Below are positions 26,583-35,250 of a stretch of DNA of 64,000 bases, in pieces. Positions within the stretch are counted from its first letter, which is position 1. Each line of letters opens with the position of its first letter. The notes beneath the pieces are model-generated. The model was not told the DNA's origin. It did not search any database and saw only the letters and a program-made list of their open reading frames with translations. The translations under genes were made by a program, and so were the position numbers. This stretch comes from SCUN01 sp964343975 (GTDB lineage Bacteria; Acidobacteriota; Vicinamibacteria; Vicinamibacterales; SCN-69-37): NCBI GenBank assembly GCA_964343975.1, contig CAYFLU010000001.1, positions 22,274-86,273 on the forward strand, given 5' to 3'.

Positions 26583-27482
26583 CTAGAACCCGCAACGGTA
26601 GTTGCTGAATTCGTAGACCTTCTTCCACGACGTGCCGACGGCTTTGTAGATGGCGTACTTGTCACCTTCGAAGCCGTTGGTCTTCGTCACGATCTCGCTC
26701 ACACCATCGCCATCCAGATCGGCGTGGTCCACGAGCCGCTCGACGTAGATCGCATCGCCTGATCCCACCACCGACAGCTCCATACCGCCCATCAACGTGT
26801 CTTTCGTCTGGCGGTCTTTCTGCGCCAGCGCCGTGGCAAACCCCGTCGCGTTCGGCTCGAGCAAGAGGAACAGCACATCGCGCGCGGCCGCGGTGCGCGC
26901 CACGAGGCTCCCGATGAGGAGGGGCTTGCCGTTCGCGCGAACGTCGATGGCGGTGAGGTTCACGACGTCGGGATCCGCGATCGCGGCGGCGGGCAATCCG
27001 CGCCAGGCCTCGGCCGCGAGCTTCAGCGCTGCCGCGCGCTCGTCACTGGTCGGCGCGCGACGTGCCCGCTCGCCCTTCCCCAACGCGTCATTCGTCGTGG
27101 CCAGCGCCATCAGGCTGCCGGTGGGCGTGAACGTGCTCTTGAGCGAGACCTGTCCGGCGGTTTTCGCGCACTCGCTCGTGTGCGAGTCGCCCGTGACGGT
27201 CGCCGTGCCGACGGCGGCGCCGCCAGAGAGCACGCGCACGCTGCGTCCCTTCCTGTAGTACGTCGTCGCGAATTTCGCGATGTCTTTCTCGTCGGAGGAG
27301 CCGGAGATCGGCTCGGTGAACTTCCCGCCGCTCATCATCGCCACCGGGACGACATCAAACCCATCGCCCGCGGCTGACAGCACGAACAGGGCCGCGGGAT
27401 CCGCAGCTTTCGATTGAAATGCCGTCAGGTGACCGGCGGCGAGAACGAGAGCGAGGGCGGCGGCAGCGGCGAGACGATTCAC
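26583..27482 (-). CDS. Exported protein of unknown function with DxDxDG site
   Basis: A 299-residue protein starting at GTG 27482. A signal peptide (1-21) is followed by a mixed alpha/beta body without a family I recognise. Near the C-terminus, ADLDGDGVSEIVTKT at about 255-269 is a calcium-binding loop like those in FG-GAP or dockerin-type repeats. The C-terminal NYRCGF has one cysteine, and a second cysteine lies in SECAKT. TACAGT lies eight bases before the GTG with no ribosome binding site. It is a single gene between the PQQ dehydrogenase (convergent) and the TonB receptor gene upstream. Confidence 0.6.
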   Translation of the reverse strand: MNRLAAAAALALVLAAGHLTAFQSKAADPAALFVLSAAGDGFDVVPVAMMSGGKFTEPISGSSDEKDIAKFATTYYRKGRSVRVLSGGAAVGTATVTGDSHTSECAKTAGQVSLKSTFTPTGSLMALATTNDALGKGERARRAPTSDERAAALKLAAEAWRGLPAAAIADPDVVNLTAIDVRANGKPLLIGSLVARTAAARDVLFLLLEPNATGFATALAQKDRQTKDTLMGGMELSVVGSGDAIYVERLVDHADLDGDGVSEIVTKTNGFEGDKYAIYKAVGTSWKKVYEFSNYRCGF

Positions 27483-27509
27483 GGCGCCACACTGTACCGC
27501 AGCCTCAGA

Positions 27510-29675
27510 TCAGAACATCCAGCGAATGCCGGCGTTGATCACCCGGCCGTCGAGCGGTCCCCACGCATCGACCGTCCAGCGGCCATCGAAGTTACGTGAC
27601 GGGCGGACCAGTGGGTCGACGCGGGTCTGGCGGCGATCAGCCAGATTCTCCGCATTGATGAAGACGCGCAGCCGTGAGTGAATGCGGCGCTCGATCATCG
27701 CGCCGAGATAGACGTACCGCGGGCTGCGCGTGCGATACGGGTTGTCTTCGAGCCGCTGCGGGCCGGTGACATAGATCTCGAGGCCCGCGCGGCCGGCGCC
27801 TTCGCGCTCCCACGCCGCGACCACACCGGCAGCGTGCATAGGCGTGAGCGGCACGTCGTTGCGCGTGGCCGTGGCCGGATCCATCTCCGTCGATCGCGTC
27901 AGGGTGTACGTAGCCACGATGGAGAAGTCCTGCACGTGCATCTTGGCGAGTGCCTCTGCACCAATGGTGGTGGTCGGGCCGGGACGCGTGACCAGTGCGT
28001 AGGTGGCCGCGCTCACCGGCTGCACCGCAAGGGCGCCCGTGACACGTGAGCCAAACACCGTCGCATTCAGCTCGAGGCCGCCAAACACACGATTGACGTC
28101 CAGTGAGTAACTGCGCGCGCGCTCGGCCGTCGTCGGCAACCCCGACACCATTCGCGTGAGACCGACCGCGTCCGTTTCGTCGGTGAGCGGCGTCGGCGCG
28201 AAGTAGCCGGTGCCGCCAGACATGCGGATGGTCCAGCCAGGGGCCGGCTTGACGAGGGCCGACAGGCGCGGGCTGAGAAACGTGCCGAACTGATTGTGTC
28301 GATCGAGCCGCGCACTGATGGACACCGCAAGTGCCGGCGAGAACGTGTAGTCGTCCTGGGCGAAGACCGACGGCACGACGTGCTGGTAGTTGAAGCGCGG
28401 CAGCGTGACGCTGCGGTAGTCGTCGGATTGCAGCGCACCACCGATGACCCACACGTGCGCGCCGGTCGTTCCAGTCAACGACACTTCGCCGAACCCGGTC
28501 GCGTGGCGATCGGTCTCCGGCGCGTCGCCAAAGACGTGATCGTGTTGCTGCACCGCAGCTGATCCGCGAACGCCCAGAACGCGCTCGCCCATCACGATGA
28601 AGCGGCCGACGAGTCCGGCGTCGAAGCGGCGTGAATCGAGCGCTTCGCGAAAGGCGCGGCCATCCGGCGCCACGCGGCCGGGCATCGTCCCGCCTTCGCG
28701 CGTCTCGCCCATGAAGCCGGCCGTGAAGAACACCGACTGCCCTTGTCCGTTGTTCCAGAACACACGCGGCCGGAGATTCACGCGCGAGAAGCCCGGCAGA
28801 TCCGTCCAACCGTCGCCGTCAACATCGCGTTTCGACTGCCGATCGGCATTGGCCAACAGGCTGTAGCTCCACCGCGGCGCCAACGGACCCGACAGCCACA
28901 GCACGGCGTCGGTACCTCCGAGCGTGGTCTGGTTCACCAGCACTTCCCGTTCGGCGTCCGGCTTGGGCTGTCGCGACACGAGGTTGATCACGCCGCCGAG
29001 TGCGGATGAGCCGAAGAGTGACGAGGCCACCCCTTTCACGATCTCGACGCGGCTGAGATCCATGGGCGGAATCTGCAGCAGGCCGATCGAACCCGACTGC
29101 CCGCCGTAGAGCGGCAGGCCGTCCGACAACAACTGCGTGTAGCGGCCGCGCAGCCCCTGCATACGCAAGCTCGCAGCGCCGAGCGACGGCGAGGTCACCT
29201 GCACGCGCAGGCCGGCCGTTTCGTTCAGCATCATCGCGATGTCGCCGGGCGTCATCATCAACTTCTCTTCAATCTCGTCGCGACTCAGCACCTCCACACG
29301 CAGCGGCTCGTCCTGCACGCGTTTGCCGGCGCGCGTGGCCGACACGGTCACCTCTTCATCCACATCGACGTCGACGGCGAGCTCGATCGTCACCGGGAGC
29401 GTCACCCCGGCCGGCACGGTCAGCGTTTTCTGTTGTCGTGCGAAGGCCTCGGCCGTGACGACGATCGTCACATCGCCGGCGGTGACGGGGATCGTGACGA
29501 CGCCATCGGCCGGCGTGGTCTGTGTCTGTGCGCCAATCGTCACCTCGGCGCCGGCCACGGATCCGGCGGCGCTCTTCACCTCCACGCGGACCGCCGTCAC
29601 AGGCGTCTGCGCATGCGCATTCGGCGCCACGCACCACAACAGCACGCACACACCCGCAGCAACCCGCCTCAGCAT
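27510..29675 (-). CDS. TonB-dependent outer membrane receptor
   Basis: A 721-residue receptor. Start ATG 29675 has GTGAGGAG about 7 bases upstream. A signal peptide is followed by a peptidase-regulatory-like beta-sandwich (about 28-105), a TonB-box-like acidic strand (DVDEEVTVSATRAGK), and the plug (VEVLSRDEIEEKLMMTPGD, RMQGLRGRYTQLLSDGLPLYG, VEIVKGVASSLFGSSALGGV). A 22-strand-type barrel follows, ending in the aromatic residue of AGIRWMF. Such receptors import siderophores, vitamin B12, metals or oligosaccharides; the substrate is not evident. No ExbBD/TonB genes lie nearby. Confidence 0.92.
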   Translation of the reverse strand: MLRRVAAGVCVLLWCVAPNAHAQTPVTAVRVEVKSAAGSVAGAEVTIGAQTQTTPADGVVTIPVTAGDVTIVVTAEAFARQQKTLTVPAGVTLPVTIELAVDVDVDEEVTVSATRAGKRVQDEPLRVEVLSRDEIEEKLMMTPGDIAMMLNETAGLRVQVTSPSLGAASLRMQGLRGRYTQLLSDGLPLYGGQSGSIGLLQIPPMDLSRVEIVKGVASSLFGSSALGGVINLVSRQPKPDAEREVLVNQTTLGGTDAVLWLSGPLAPRWSYSLLANADRQSKRDVDGDGWTDLPGFSRVNLRPRVFWNNGQGQSVFFTAGFMGETREGGTMPGRVAPDGRAFREALDSRRFDAGLVGRFIVMGERVLGVRGSAAVQQHDHVFGDAPETDRHATGFGEVSLTGTTGAHVWVIGGALQSDDYRSVTLPRFNYQHVVPSVFAQDDYTFSPALAVSISARLDRHNQFGTFLSPRLSALVKPAPGWTIRMSGGTGYFAPTPLTDETDAVGLTRMVSGLPTTAERARSYSLDVNRVFGGLELNATVFGSRVTGALAVQPVSAATYALVTRPGPTTTIGAEALAKMHVQDFSIVATYTLTRSTEMDPATATRNDVPLTPMHAAGVVAAWEREGAGRAGLEIYVTGPQRLEDNPYRTRSPRYVYLGAMIERRIHSRLRVFINAENLADRRQTRVDPLVRPSRNFDGRWTVDAWGPLDGRVINAGIRWMF

Positions 29676-29776
29676 TTTCCGGCTCCTCACTCACACTCGT
29701 TGGGGTGGACGCGTCTCTAGTATCGCAGGGATGCGCCAGACCGCATGAATGGCTGCACCTCCCGCCCGTTGTCGTG

Positions 29777-29798
29777 TATACTGAACCACATGGTTCAG
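29777..29798 (+). promoter_or_regulatory. -10 element and inverted-repeat operator over the ArsR start
   Basis: TATACT at 29777-29782 (five of six against TATAAT) is followed by CTGAACC (29781-29787), four spacer bases and GGTTCAG (29792-29798), a perfect 7-base inverted repeat that straddles the ATG at 29790. This is the classical site for autorepression by a dimeric winged-helix protein. The -10 ends seven bases before the start codon, implying a leaderless message. Confidence 0.65.
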
Positions 29799-30155
29799 CA
29801 TCAAGGCCCGGTGCTCGACGCCGCCTTTGCCGCGCTGGCCGACGCCACGCGCCGCGGCGTGCTCGAGCAGCTCGGCCGCAAGGATCTCTCGATCACCGAC
29901 CTGGCCGCGAAGTTCGACATGACGCTCACGGGCATGAAGAAGCACGTGGGCGTGCTCGAACGCGCCGGTCTCGTCTCAACGGAAAAGGTCGGGCGCGTAC
30001 GCACCTGCACGCTCGGCGGACGACGGTTGGAAGAAGCGGTGGCGTGGATCGAGAAATTCCACGACCTCTGGAGCGCGCGCTTCGACGCGCTGGACACGGT
30101 CATTGAATCGCTTAAACGAGAGGAACGACGCCATGGTCGAACGAAGCGGAAGTGA
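29790..30155 (+). CDS. ArsR-family winged-helix regulator (SRPBCC-linked)
   Basis: A 121-residue regulator: LDAAFAALADATRRGVLEQLGRKDLSITDLAAKFDMTLTGMKKHVGVLERAGLVSTEKVGRVRTC. It has the helix-turn-helix TDLAAKFDMTLTGMKKHV and the wing, followed by a helical C-terminus (EEAVAWIEKFHDLWSARFDALDTVIESL). It lacks the CxC metal site of arsenic sensors, so it probably belongs to the group paired with AHSA1/SRPBCC proteins. The start ATG 29790 is favoured over an upstream ATG because the promoter and operator overlap it. Its 3' end overlaps the next gene by 23 bases. Confidence 0.9.
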   Translation: MVQHQGPVLDAAFAALADATRRGVLEQLGRKDLSITDLAAKFDMTLTGMKKHVGVLERAGLVSTEKVGRVRTCTLGGRRLEEAVAWIEKFHDLWSARFDALDTVIESLKREERRHGRTKRK

Positions 30156-30636
30156 GCATACGCCGATGAAGCACCCCACCGTGGTTGAACGCGTGTCTGA
30201 CCGCGAACTCGTGGTGACGCGCACGTTCAATGCCCCCGCGCGACTGGTGTTCGAGGCCTGGACCCGGCCCGAGCTGATGAAGCAGTGGTGGGTGCCGAAG
30301 TCGATGGGCATGACGCTGCTGTCGATCGACATGGACGTGCGCACGGGCGGGTCGTACCGCTTCGTGTTCCAGTTCGGCGAAGCGACCATGGCGTTCTTCG
30401 GGAGTTACCTCGAGGTGACGCCGCCCTCACGACTCGTCTGGACCAATGAAGAGAGTGGCGATCAGGCCTCGGTCACGACGGTGACGTTCGAGGAATCGCA
30501 CGGCAAGACCGTGGTCGTGATGCGCGATGTGTATCCGTCGAAGGAAGCCCTCGACGCCGCCGGCACCGGCGCGGCCGATGCCACGGTCGAGACGTTCGGT
30601 CAGCTCGACGAACTGCTGATCACACTGGGAGCGTAG
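30133..30636 (+). CDS. SRPBCC/AHSA1 domain protein
   Basis: A 167-residue protein starting at ATG 30133, with GAGAGGAA about 7 bases upstream. It has the START-like helix-grip fold of AHSA1-type proteins: LVVTRTFNAPARLVFEAWTRPELMKQWWVPKS, GGSYRFVFQFGE, AFFGSYLEVTPPSRLVWTNE and VTTVTFEESHGKTVVVMRDVYPS. Such domains bind hydrophobic ligands; pairing with an ArsR-type regulator, as here, is a widespread arrangement whose ligand is generally unknown. The genes overlap, so expression is coupled and presumably autoregulated. Confidence 0.88.
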   Translation: MVERSGSEHTPMKHPTVVERVSDRELVVTRTFNAPARLVFEAWTRPELMKQWWVPKSMGMTLLSIDMDVRTGGSYRFVFQFGEATMAFFGSYLEVTPPSRLVWTNEESGDQASVTTVTFEESHGKTVVVMRDVYPSKEALDAAGTGAADATVETFGQLDELLITLGA

Positions 30637-30668
30637 GATGCACGCCCTTCAGCGTGATTCCACGCAGC

Positions 30669-30854
30669 CTACTTTTCGCCTTCCTGTGCGTAGACAGCTT
30701 TCACCAGCGCCTGGGCGTCGGCCAGGGAGATCTTCATCCGGTAGACAAGATACTCGGCGGGGCTGAGGCTCGCGCGTTCCATGCCGGCTTCGTCGTCCAT
30801 CCAGCGCTTGGCCGCCAGCAGTTGGGTTCGGTTCTGGGTAATCGGTTCCGTCAT
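30669..30854 (-). CDS. Small hypothetical protein, 61 residues
   Basis: Starts at ATG 30854, with GGAGGAA about 8 bases upstream, which is a better start than an in-frame codon further up. The product (TEPITQNRTQLLAAKRWMDDEAGM, then SLSPAEYLVYRMKISLADAQALVKAVY) is charged and mostly helical, with no signal or membrane segment. I do not recognise it. The good ribosome binding site is the main reason to believe it. It is convergent with the SRPBCC gene, 32 bases apart. Confidence 0.5.
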   Translation of the reverse strand: MTEPITQNRTQLLAAKRWMDDEAGMERASLSPAEYLVYRMKISLADAQALVKAVYAQEGEK

Positions 30855-30915
30855 CTCAGGGTTCCTCCGGCGCGTTCGATTTACGGCACCGAACACTCGG
30901 TGATTAGTATCGCTC

Positions 30916-31061
30916 GGACGCAGGGATTCGGTCCGTCAGCCGAGGCGAAGCCGAAGGCTGACTGACCCCGCAAGCCGGGCGGCACAGCCGATCGAAAATT
31001 GGTAGAACAGCCGATCGAGCGAACCGAAGGTGAGTGAGATTGGCTGGGACGCAGGGATTCG
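30916..31061. repeat. Direct repeat of tRNA-Gln 3' end plus hairpin
   Basis: A 15-base sequence inside the 3' half of tRNA-Gln (31047-31061) recurs exactly at 30916-30930, 131 bases downstream in the sense of the tRNA. Between them lie a hairpin (GTCAGCC/GGCTGAC, 30935-30941 with 30956-30962, with an inner GGC-GAA-GCC stem) and a shorter direct repeat, ACAGCCGATCGA, at 30984-30995 and 31008-31019. The hairpin may end the tRNA transcript. Nothing coding is seen in 30855-31040. Confidence 0.6.
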
Positions 31062-31114
31062 AACCCCAATAACCTGCTCCAGAGGCAGGTGTCCTACCGT
31101 TGAACGACGTCCCA
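31041..31114 (-). tRNA. tRNA-Gln (anticodon CUG)
   Basis: Read leftward, a 74-base cloverleaf with acceptor stem TGGGACG paired to CGTCCCA, anticodon stem CCTGC/GCAGG enclosing the loop CTCTGGA (anticodon CTG), T-loop GGTTCGAATCC and an encoded CCA end. CUG pairs with the glutamine codon CAG, which fits this GC-rich genome. Confidence 0.95.
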
Positions 31115-31167
31115 GCGAGGACAACGGGTCGTAACTGGAACTTTTAGGATAGCAGTACCGCTCGCCG

Positions 31168-33326
31168 TTAGTCGAGTTCCTTCATCGGAAGCTCGGCATA
31201 GTGCTTTTCGATGCAGTCCGGGCAGAACCCGTGGCTGAAATCGGCCTCGCTGTGCTGGCTGATGTAGTCCTCGATCCGGGTCCAGTAGCCCTGGTCGTCG
31301 CGGACCTTCTTGCAGTGGGCGCAGATCGGGAGCAACCCCCGGAGGATCTTGGCGCTCGACATGGCCTCTGCCACGGCCGCCTCGAGCTTCCGGGCCCGGC
31401 TCCGCAGCCGGGCCGTGCGCCACCGCACGAGCGCCGCCACCGCCATCACGAGCAGCACGAGCGACACCGTGCGGGCCCACCAGGTCTCGTACCAGCGCGG
31501 CTCCACGATCACCGCCGCCGTCAGCGGCTCCGTCCAGTCGCTCGTCGTCGGCCGCTGCAGCCGCGCCGCCACCTGCACCGTGTAGGTGCCGGGGCCGAGG
31601 TTCTCGATCTGCATGTCGGAAGTCATCTGTGGATCGCTCCACGCCGACGACAGCTCGAGCACGCGCGTGCGGTACTCGATCTCCACCGGCCGTGGCCACG
31701 GCGCACTCCACTGCAACCGCAGGCGGCGATTGGTCGACGGCACATGGATCCCGCCGGCGCCCATCGGCGATCGCCAGAACAGCCGCAGCGGCGCCTGCGG
31801 CTGCGGCGGCATCTTCGGGTTGAACGCGGCCAGGCCCGACATCGTGCCGACCAGCACTTCACCCGACGGCCGCACGAGCAGGCCGAACGTGTTGCACTCC
31901 TCGGAGATCAGCGCGTTGCTCGCATCGAACAACCGCCACACGCCATCCACGAGATGCCCGACACCGGCCGAGCCGCCGACCCACACCGAGGCGTCCGGCG
32001 CGAAGGCGATCGAATACACGATGTGTCCCGGGAGGCCCGCGTCGGGCGTGATGGCCCGCCACGAGCTGCCGTCGAAAATCGCAATGCCACCGGTCGCGCC
32101 CACCCACACTTCATTGCCGCGAAGATCGCGAAGCGCGCGGCGGCCCAGATCACGCCGGGTTCGGGTTCGATCGCAAAGCGCACATCTTCCGTGATGCCCT
32201 GCTCGCGCCCGTACGCGGCCATCGTCTTGCCGTCCCACCGCCACACGCCGCGGTTGAACACGGCAGCCACGAAGCCGCCGTCGGCCGTCGGGCGCACGCT
32301 GAACGTGATGGGCGGATCGACGTCGCCGGGCGCGCGCCAGAAGGTGCGGTGGGTCCACGCTTCGCCGAGCCACTGCTGCAAGCCCGAGCCGTTGAAGCCG
32401 AACCACACGCCGCCGGTGGCGTCGCCCGCGATGGCCGTAATGGCCGAGGTCTTCAGGCCGACTTCCGGTGTCCAGCGTTCGAAGGGCGTCGTCTCGTTGC
32501 CGAATGCCGCGCGCCCGTTGTCGCCACCGGCCCAGATGCGGCCGCGGCGATCTTCGGCAATCGCGCGGATGCGGCCCGCGTCCCACTCGGGGATCGCGAA
32601 ACTCTGCCAGCCGGTGTCGGGCTGCCAGCTGTGAAGCCGTCCGTCTTCGCCACCGGCCCACACGCGCCCACTCGACGCCACGATCACGGTCGTGAGCGCG
32701 GCGGCCGGCCGGTCGCCGAGCGGTCCGGCGATCGCGCCGTTGGCGACGCGCACCAGCCCAGTGCGGCCCGCCGCGACGACGTTGCCGTCGTTCAGGGTGG
32801 CCAGCGCGCGGAATTCGGTGGCGTCGGCATCGCCGGCCAGTTCCTTCCACTCGGTGGCGCCCGCCGCGCGCCAATAGAGCACGCCACGCCGGTCGAGCGC
32901 GACGAGATTGGCGCCGCCGTCTTCGGAGATGTAGGTGAACTCGGTGGGCGTCGGCGAGAACGTCCACTGCTGACCGATCAATGTGTACAGCCCGGCGGTG
33001 GCCGACACGTACACGCCGCCGGCACGACGATCGATCACGCGCAGGCTCGAGCCGTCGCCCGGGCCGTTCGGATCGGTCACGCGTTCGACCTGCCCATGTT
33101 CGACGCGCGCCACGCCGGTGAACGTGGCGATCCATACCGTGCCTTCGATGTCGGTGTGCAACGACACGACGGTCGACGCGGGCAGACCGGTGTTGCCTGG
33201 GCCCTTGGCAAACGAACGAAACGCGCGCGAGGGCAGCGGCAACGACTCGGCCGCGGTGTGCGTGGCGACAAGGAGGCCGGCGAGCACCACCAGCGCGGCT
33301 GATCTGATCAGAGAGGGGATCTTCAC
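31168..33326 (-). pseudogene. Propeller/Y_Y_Y-type membrane sensor, frameshifted
   Basis: Two frames together make one protein of about 720 residues. The first (from GTG 33326; ATG 33353 also possible) has a signal peptide and propeller repeats (TVWIATFTGVARVEHG, GRVWAGGEDGRLHSW, GRIWAGGDNGRAAF, GGVWFGFNGSGLQQW). Homology shifts frame in the GC-rich stretch near 32131-32150. The second frame continues the propeller (NEVWVGATGGIAIFDG), then a Y_Y_Y-like domain (IEYRTRVLELSSAWSD, LGPGTYTVQVAAR), one membrane helix and a coiled coil. It ends with ICAHCKKVRDDQGYW and GFCPDCIEKHY, a Cys pair module in place of a histidine kinase. It is either a genuine frameshift or a one-base error. Confidence 0.7.
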
Positions 33327-33351
33327 TCGGGTGTTGCGCTTATCATGCCTC

Positions 33352-35235
33352 ATGCACGCGAGTTTGCCGAAGTGGGTCTGTGCGACTGCGGCCGCAGTCG
33401 CATTCAACTTTGTTATCGGCGCGTCGGCATCCGCGCAAACGCCGGTGCATTGGTCGATGAAGATCGCGCCATCCGGCGATGCCAAGCCCGGAAGCACGGT
33501 TACCGCAACTGCAGCGGCAGAGATCGAACCGGGCTGGCACGTGTATGCGCTCACGCAGGGCCCGGGCGGTCCGCGCGCGCTCGAAGTCACGGTGCAGAAG
33601 TCGCCGGTCTTCACCGTCGCCGGCAAGATCACGGGCAGCGCGTCGAAGAAGGCGTTCGATCCCAACTTCAACATGGAAACCGAGTTTCACGAAGACTCGG
33701 TCGCGATCACGATCCCGCTCACGATCGCGAAGACGGCGCCCGGCGGCAAGGCGACGCTGAAGGTCGACGTCACCTTTCAGACCTGCAACGAACGGATGTG
33801 TCTGCCGCCGGCGACCGAGACGCTGACGGCGTCGGTGACGGTGCCCGGCGGATCTCCGGCTGCCGCTGCGGCGGAGCCTGAGCCCACGCCACCGCCGGCG
33901 CCGGTCGCCGCCGCTCCCACGGCCGCCGCGCCGCGCAAGATCGTCGACATGGCGGCGGCCTCTGCCGAGGCATCGTCGTTCTCGTCGTACCTCGCGCTGG
34001 CGGCGGTGATGGGGTTTCTGTCGCTCCTCACGCCGTGCGTGTTTCCGATGGTGCCGATCACGGTGTCGTACTTCACGGCACGCGCCGGGCGTACCAAGAA
34101 GGAAGCACTTGTGCAGGCGCTCGTGTACGGCGCGGGCATCGTGCTCACGTTCTCGGCCGTGGGGCTCGCGCTCGCGATTTTTCTCGGCGCCTCCGGCTTG
34201 AATCAGTTCGCGGCGAATCCGTGGGTGAACCTCGGCATCACGGCGATCTTCCTCGGCTTCGCGATGAGCCTCTTCGGCACGGTGAACATCGCGCTGCCGT
34301 CGTGGCTCGTGACGAAGGCCGTCAGCGCCGAGCAGGGCAAGAGCAATCTGATCGGCACGTTGCTCATGGGCTTTGCGTTCACGCTCACGTCGTTCACGTG
34401 CACGGCGCCGTTCATCGGCTCGCTGCTCGTCGTCGCCGCCACCGGCAACTGGCAGTGGCCGCTCGCCGGCATGCTCGCGTTCTCGAGCGTGTTCGCGTTG
34501 CCGTTCGTGATTCTGGCCGTGGTGCCGCAGCGGCTCGCGTCGCTGCCGCGCTCGGGCATGTGGCTCGCTGAAGTGAAGGCCGCGATGGGCCTGCTCGAGA
34601 TCGCCGCGGCGATGAAGTTCCTGTCGAACGCCGACCTCGTGTGGCACTGGGGCATCTTCACGCGCACGGTGGTGCTCGTCAGCTGGGTGCTCGTGGCCCT
34701 CGCGTTGATGTGGCAGTTCCTGCGCGGCAAGCGCACCGCCGCGCGGATGGTCCTGGCCGCGGCGTCGCTCGTGCTGGCCGTGTGGCTCGGCAACGGCGCG
34801 CGCGGCGCGCGCATGGGCGAGCTCGAGGCCTTCCTGCCCCCGGCTGAAGCGACCGTCCTCGCCGCCGGAAAAGAGCCTGAATGGATCGTGAACAGCTATG
34901 ACGAGGCCCTGAAAGTGGCTCGTCAGCAGGGCAAGCCGGTCTTGGTAGACTTCACCGGGTACACCTGCACGAACTGCCGCTGGATGGAGGCCAACATGTT
35001 CCCGCGTCCCGAGGTCGCCGTTGAACTGGCGCGGTACGTGCGCGTGCGCCTCTACACGGACGGCCAGGGTGAACCGTACGTGGGCTTCCAGAAGATGCAG
35101 CGCGAGACCTATGGCACAGTCGCGCTGCCGTACTACGCCGCGCTCGATCCGTCCGGTACGCCGAAGGTGGCGTTCGGCGGCCTCACGCGCAACTCTGCTG
35201 AATACGTCGCGTTTCTCCGCAAGGGTCTCGAATAA
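33352..35235 (+). CDS. dsbD: Thiol:disulfide interchange protein DsbD
   Basis: A 627-residue membrane protein. The start is ATG 33352, with TATCAT five bases upstream and no ribosome binding site. A signal peptide is followed by the N-terminal periplasmic domain with its redox pair C145/C150 (FQTCNERMCLPP), and a membrane core with the paired cysteines in SLLTPCVFPMVPIT and SFTCTAPFIGSLL. The C-terminal thioredoxin domain contains GYTCTNCRWMEANMF. DsbD carries electrons from cytosolic thioredoxin to periplasmic thiol proteins such as the TlpA-like protein encoded just downstream. It is divergent from the propeller sensor, whose start almost touches it. Confidence 0.93.
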   Translation: MHASLPKWVCATAAAVAFNFVIGASASAQTPVHWSMKIAPSGDAKPGSTVTATAAAEIEPGWHVYALTQGPGGPRALEVTVQKSPVFTVAGKITGSASKKAFDPNFNMETEFHEDSVAITIPLTIAKTAPGGKATLKVDVTFQTCNERMCLPPATETLTASVTVPGGSPAAAAAEPEPTPPPAPVAAAPTAAAPRKIVDMAAASAEASSFSSYLALAAVMGFLSLLTPCVFPMVPITVSYFTARAGRTKKEALVQALVYGAGIVLTFSAVGLALAIFLGASGLNQFAANPWVNLGITAIFLGFAMSLFGTVNIALPSWLVTKAVSAEQGKSNLIGTLLMGFAFTLTSFTCTAPFIGSLLVVAATGNWQWPLAGMLAFSSVFALPFVILAVVPQRLASLPRSGMWLAEVKAAMGLLEIAAAMKFLSNADLVWHWGIFTRTVVLVSWVLVALALMWQFLRGKRTAARMVLAAASLVLAVWLGNGARGARMGELEAFLPPAEATVLAAGKEPEWIVNSYDEALKVARQQGKPVLVDFTGYTCTNCRWMEANMFPRPEVAVELARYVRVRLYTDGQGEPYVGFQKMQRETYGTVALPYYAALDPSGTPKVAFGGLTRNSAEYVAFLRKGLE

Positions 35236-35250
35236 GGAAAGGACACTGTG

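Noticed and set aside
30855..31040. A small RNA gene next to tRNA-Gln
   Set aside because: There is a hairpin and short repeats but no promoter or known RNA family pattern; recorded only as repeats.
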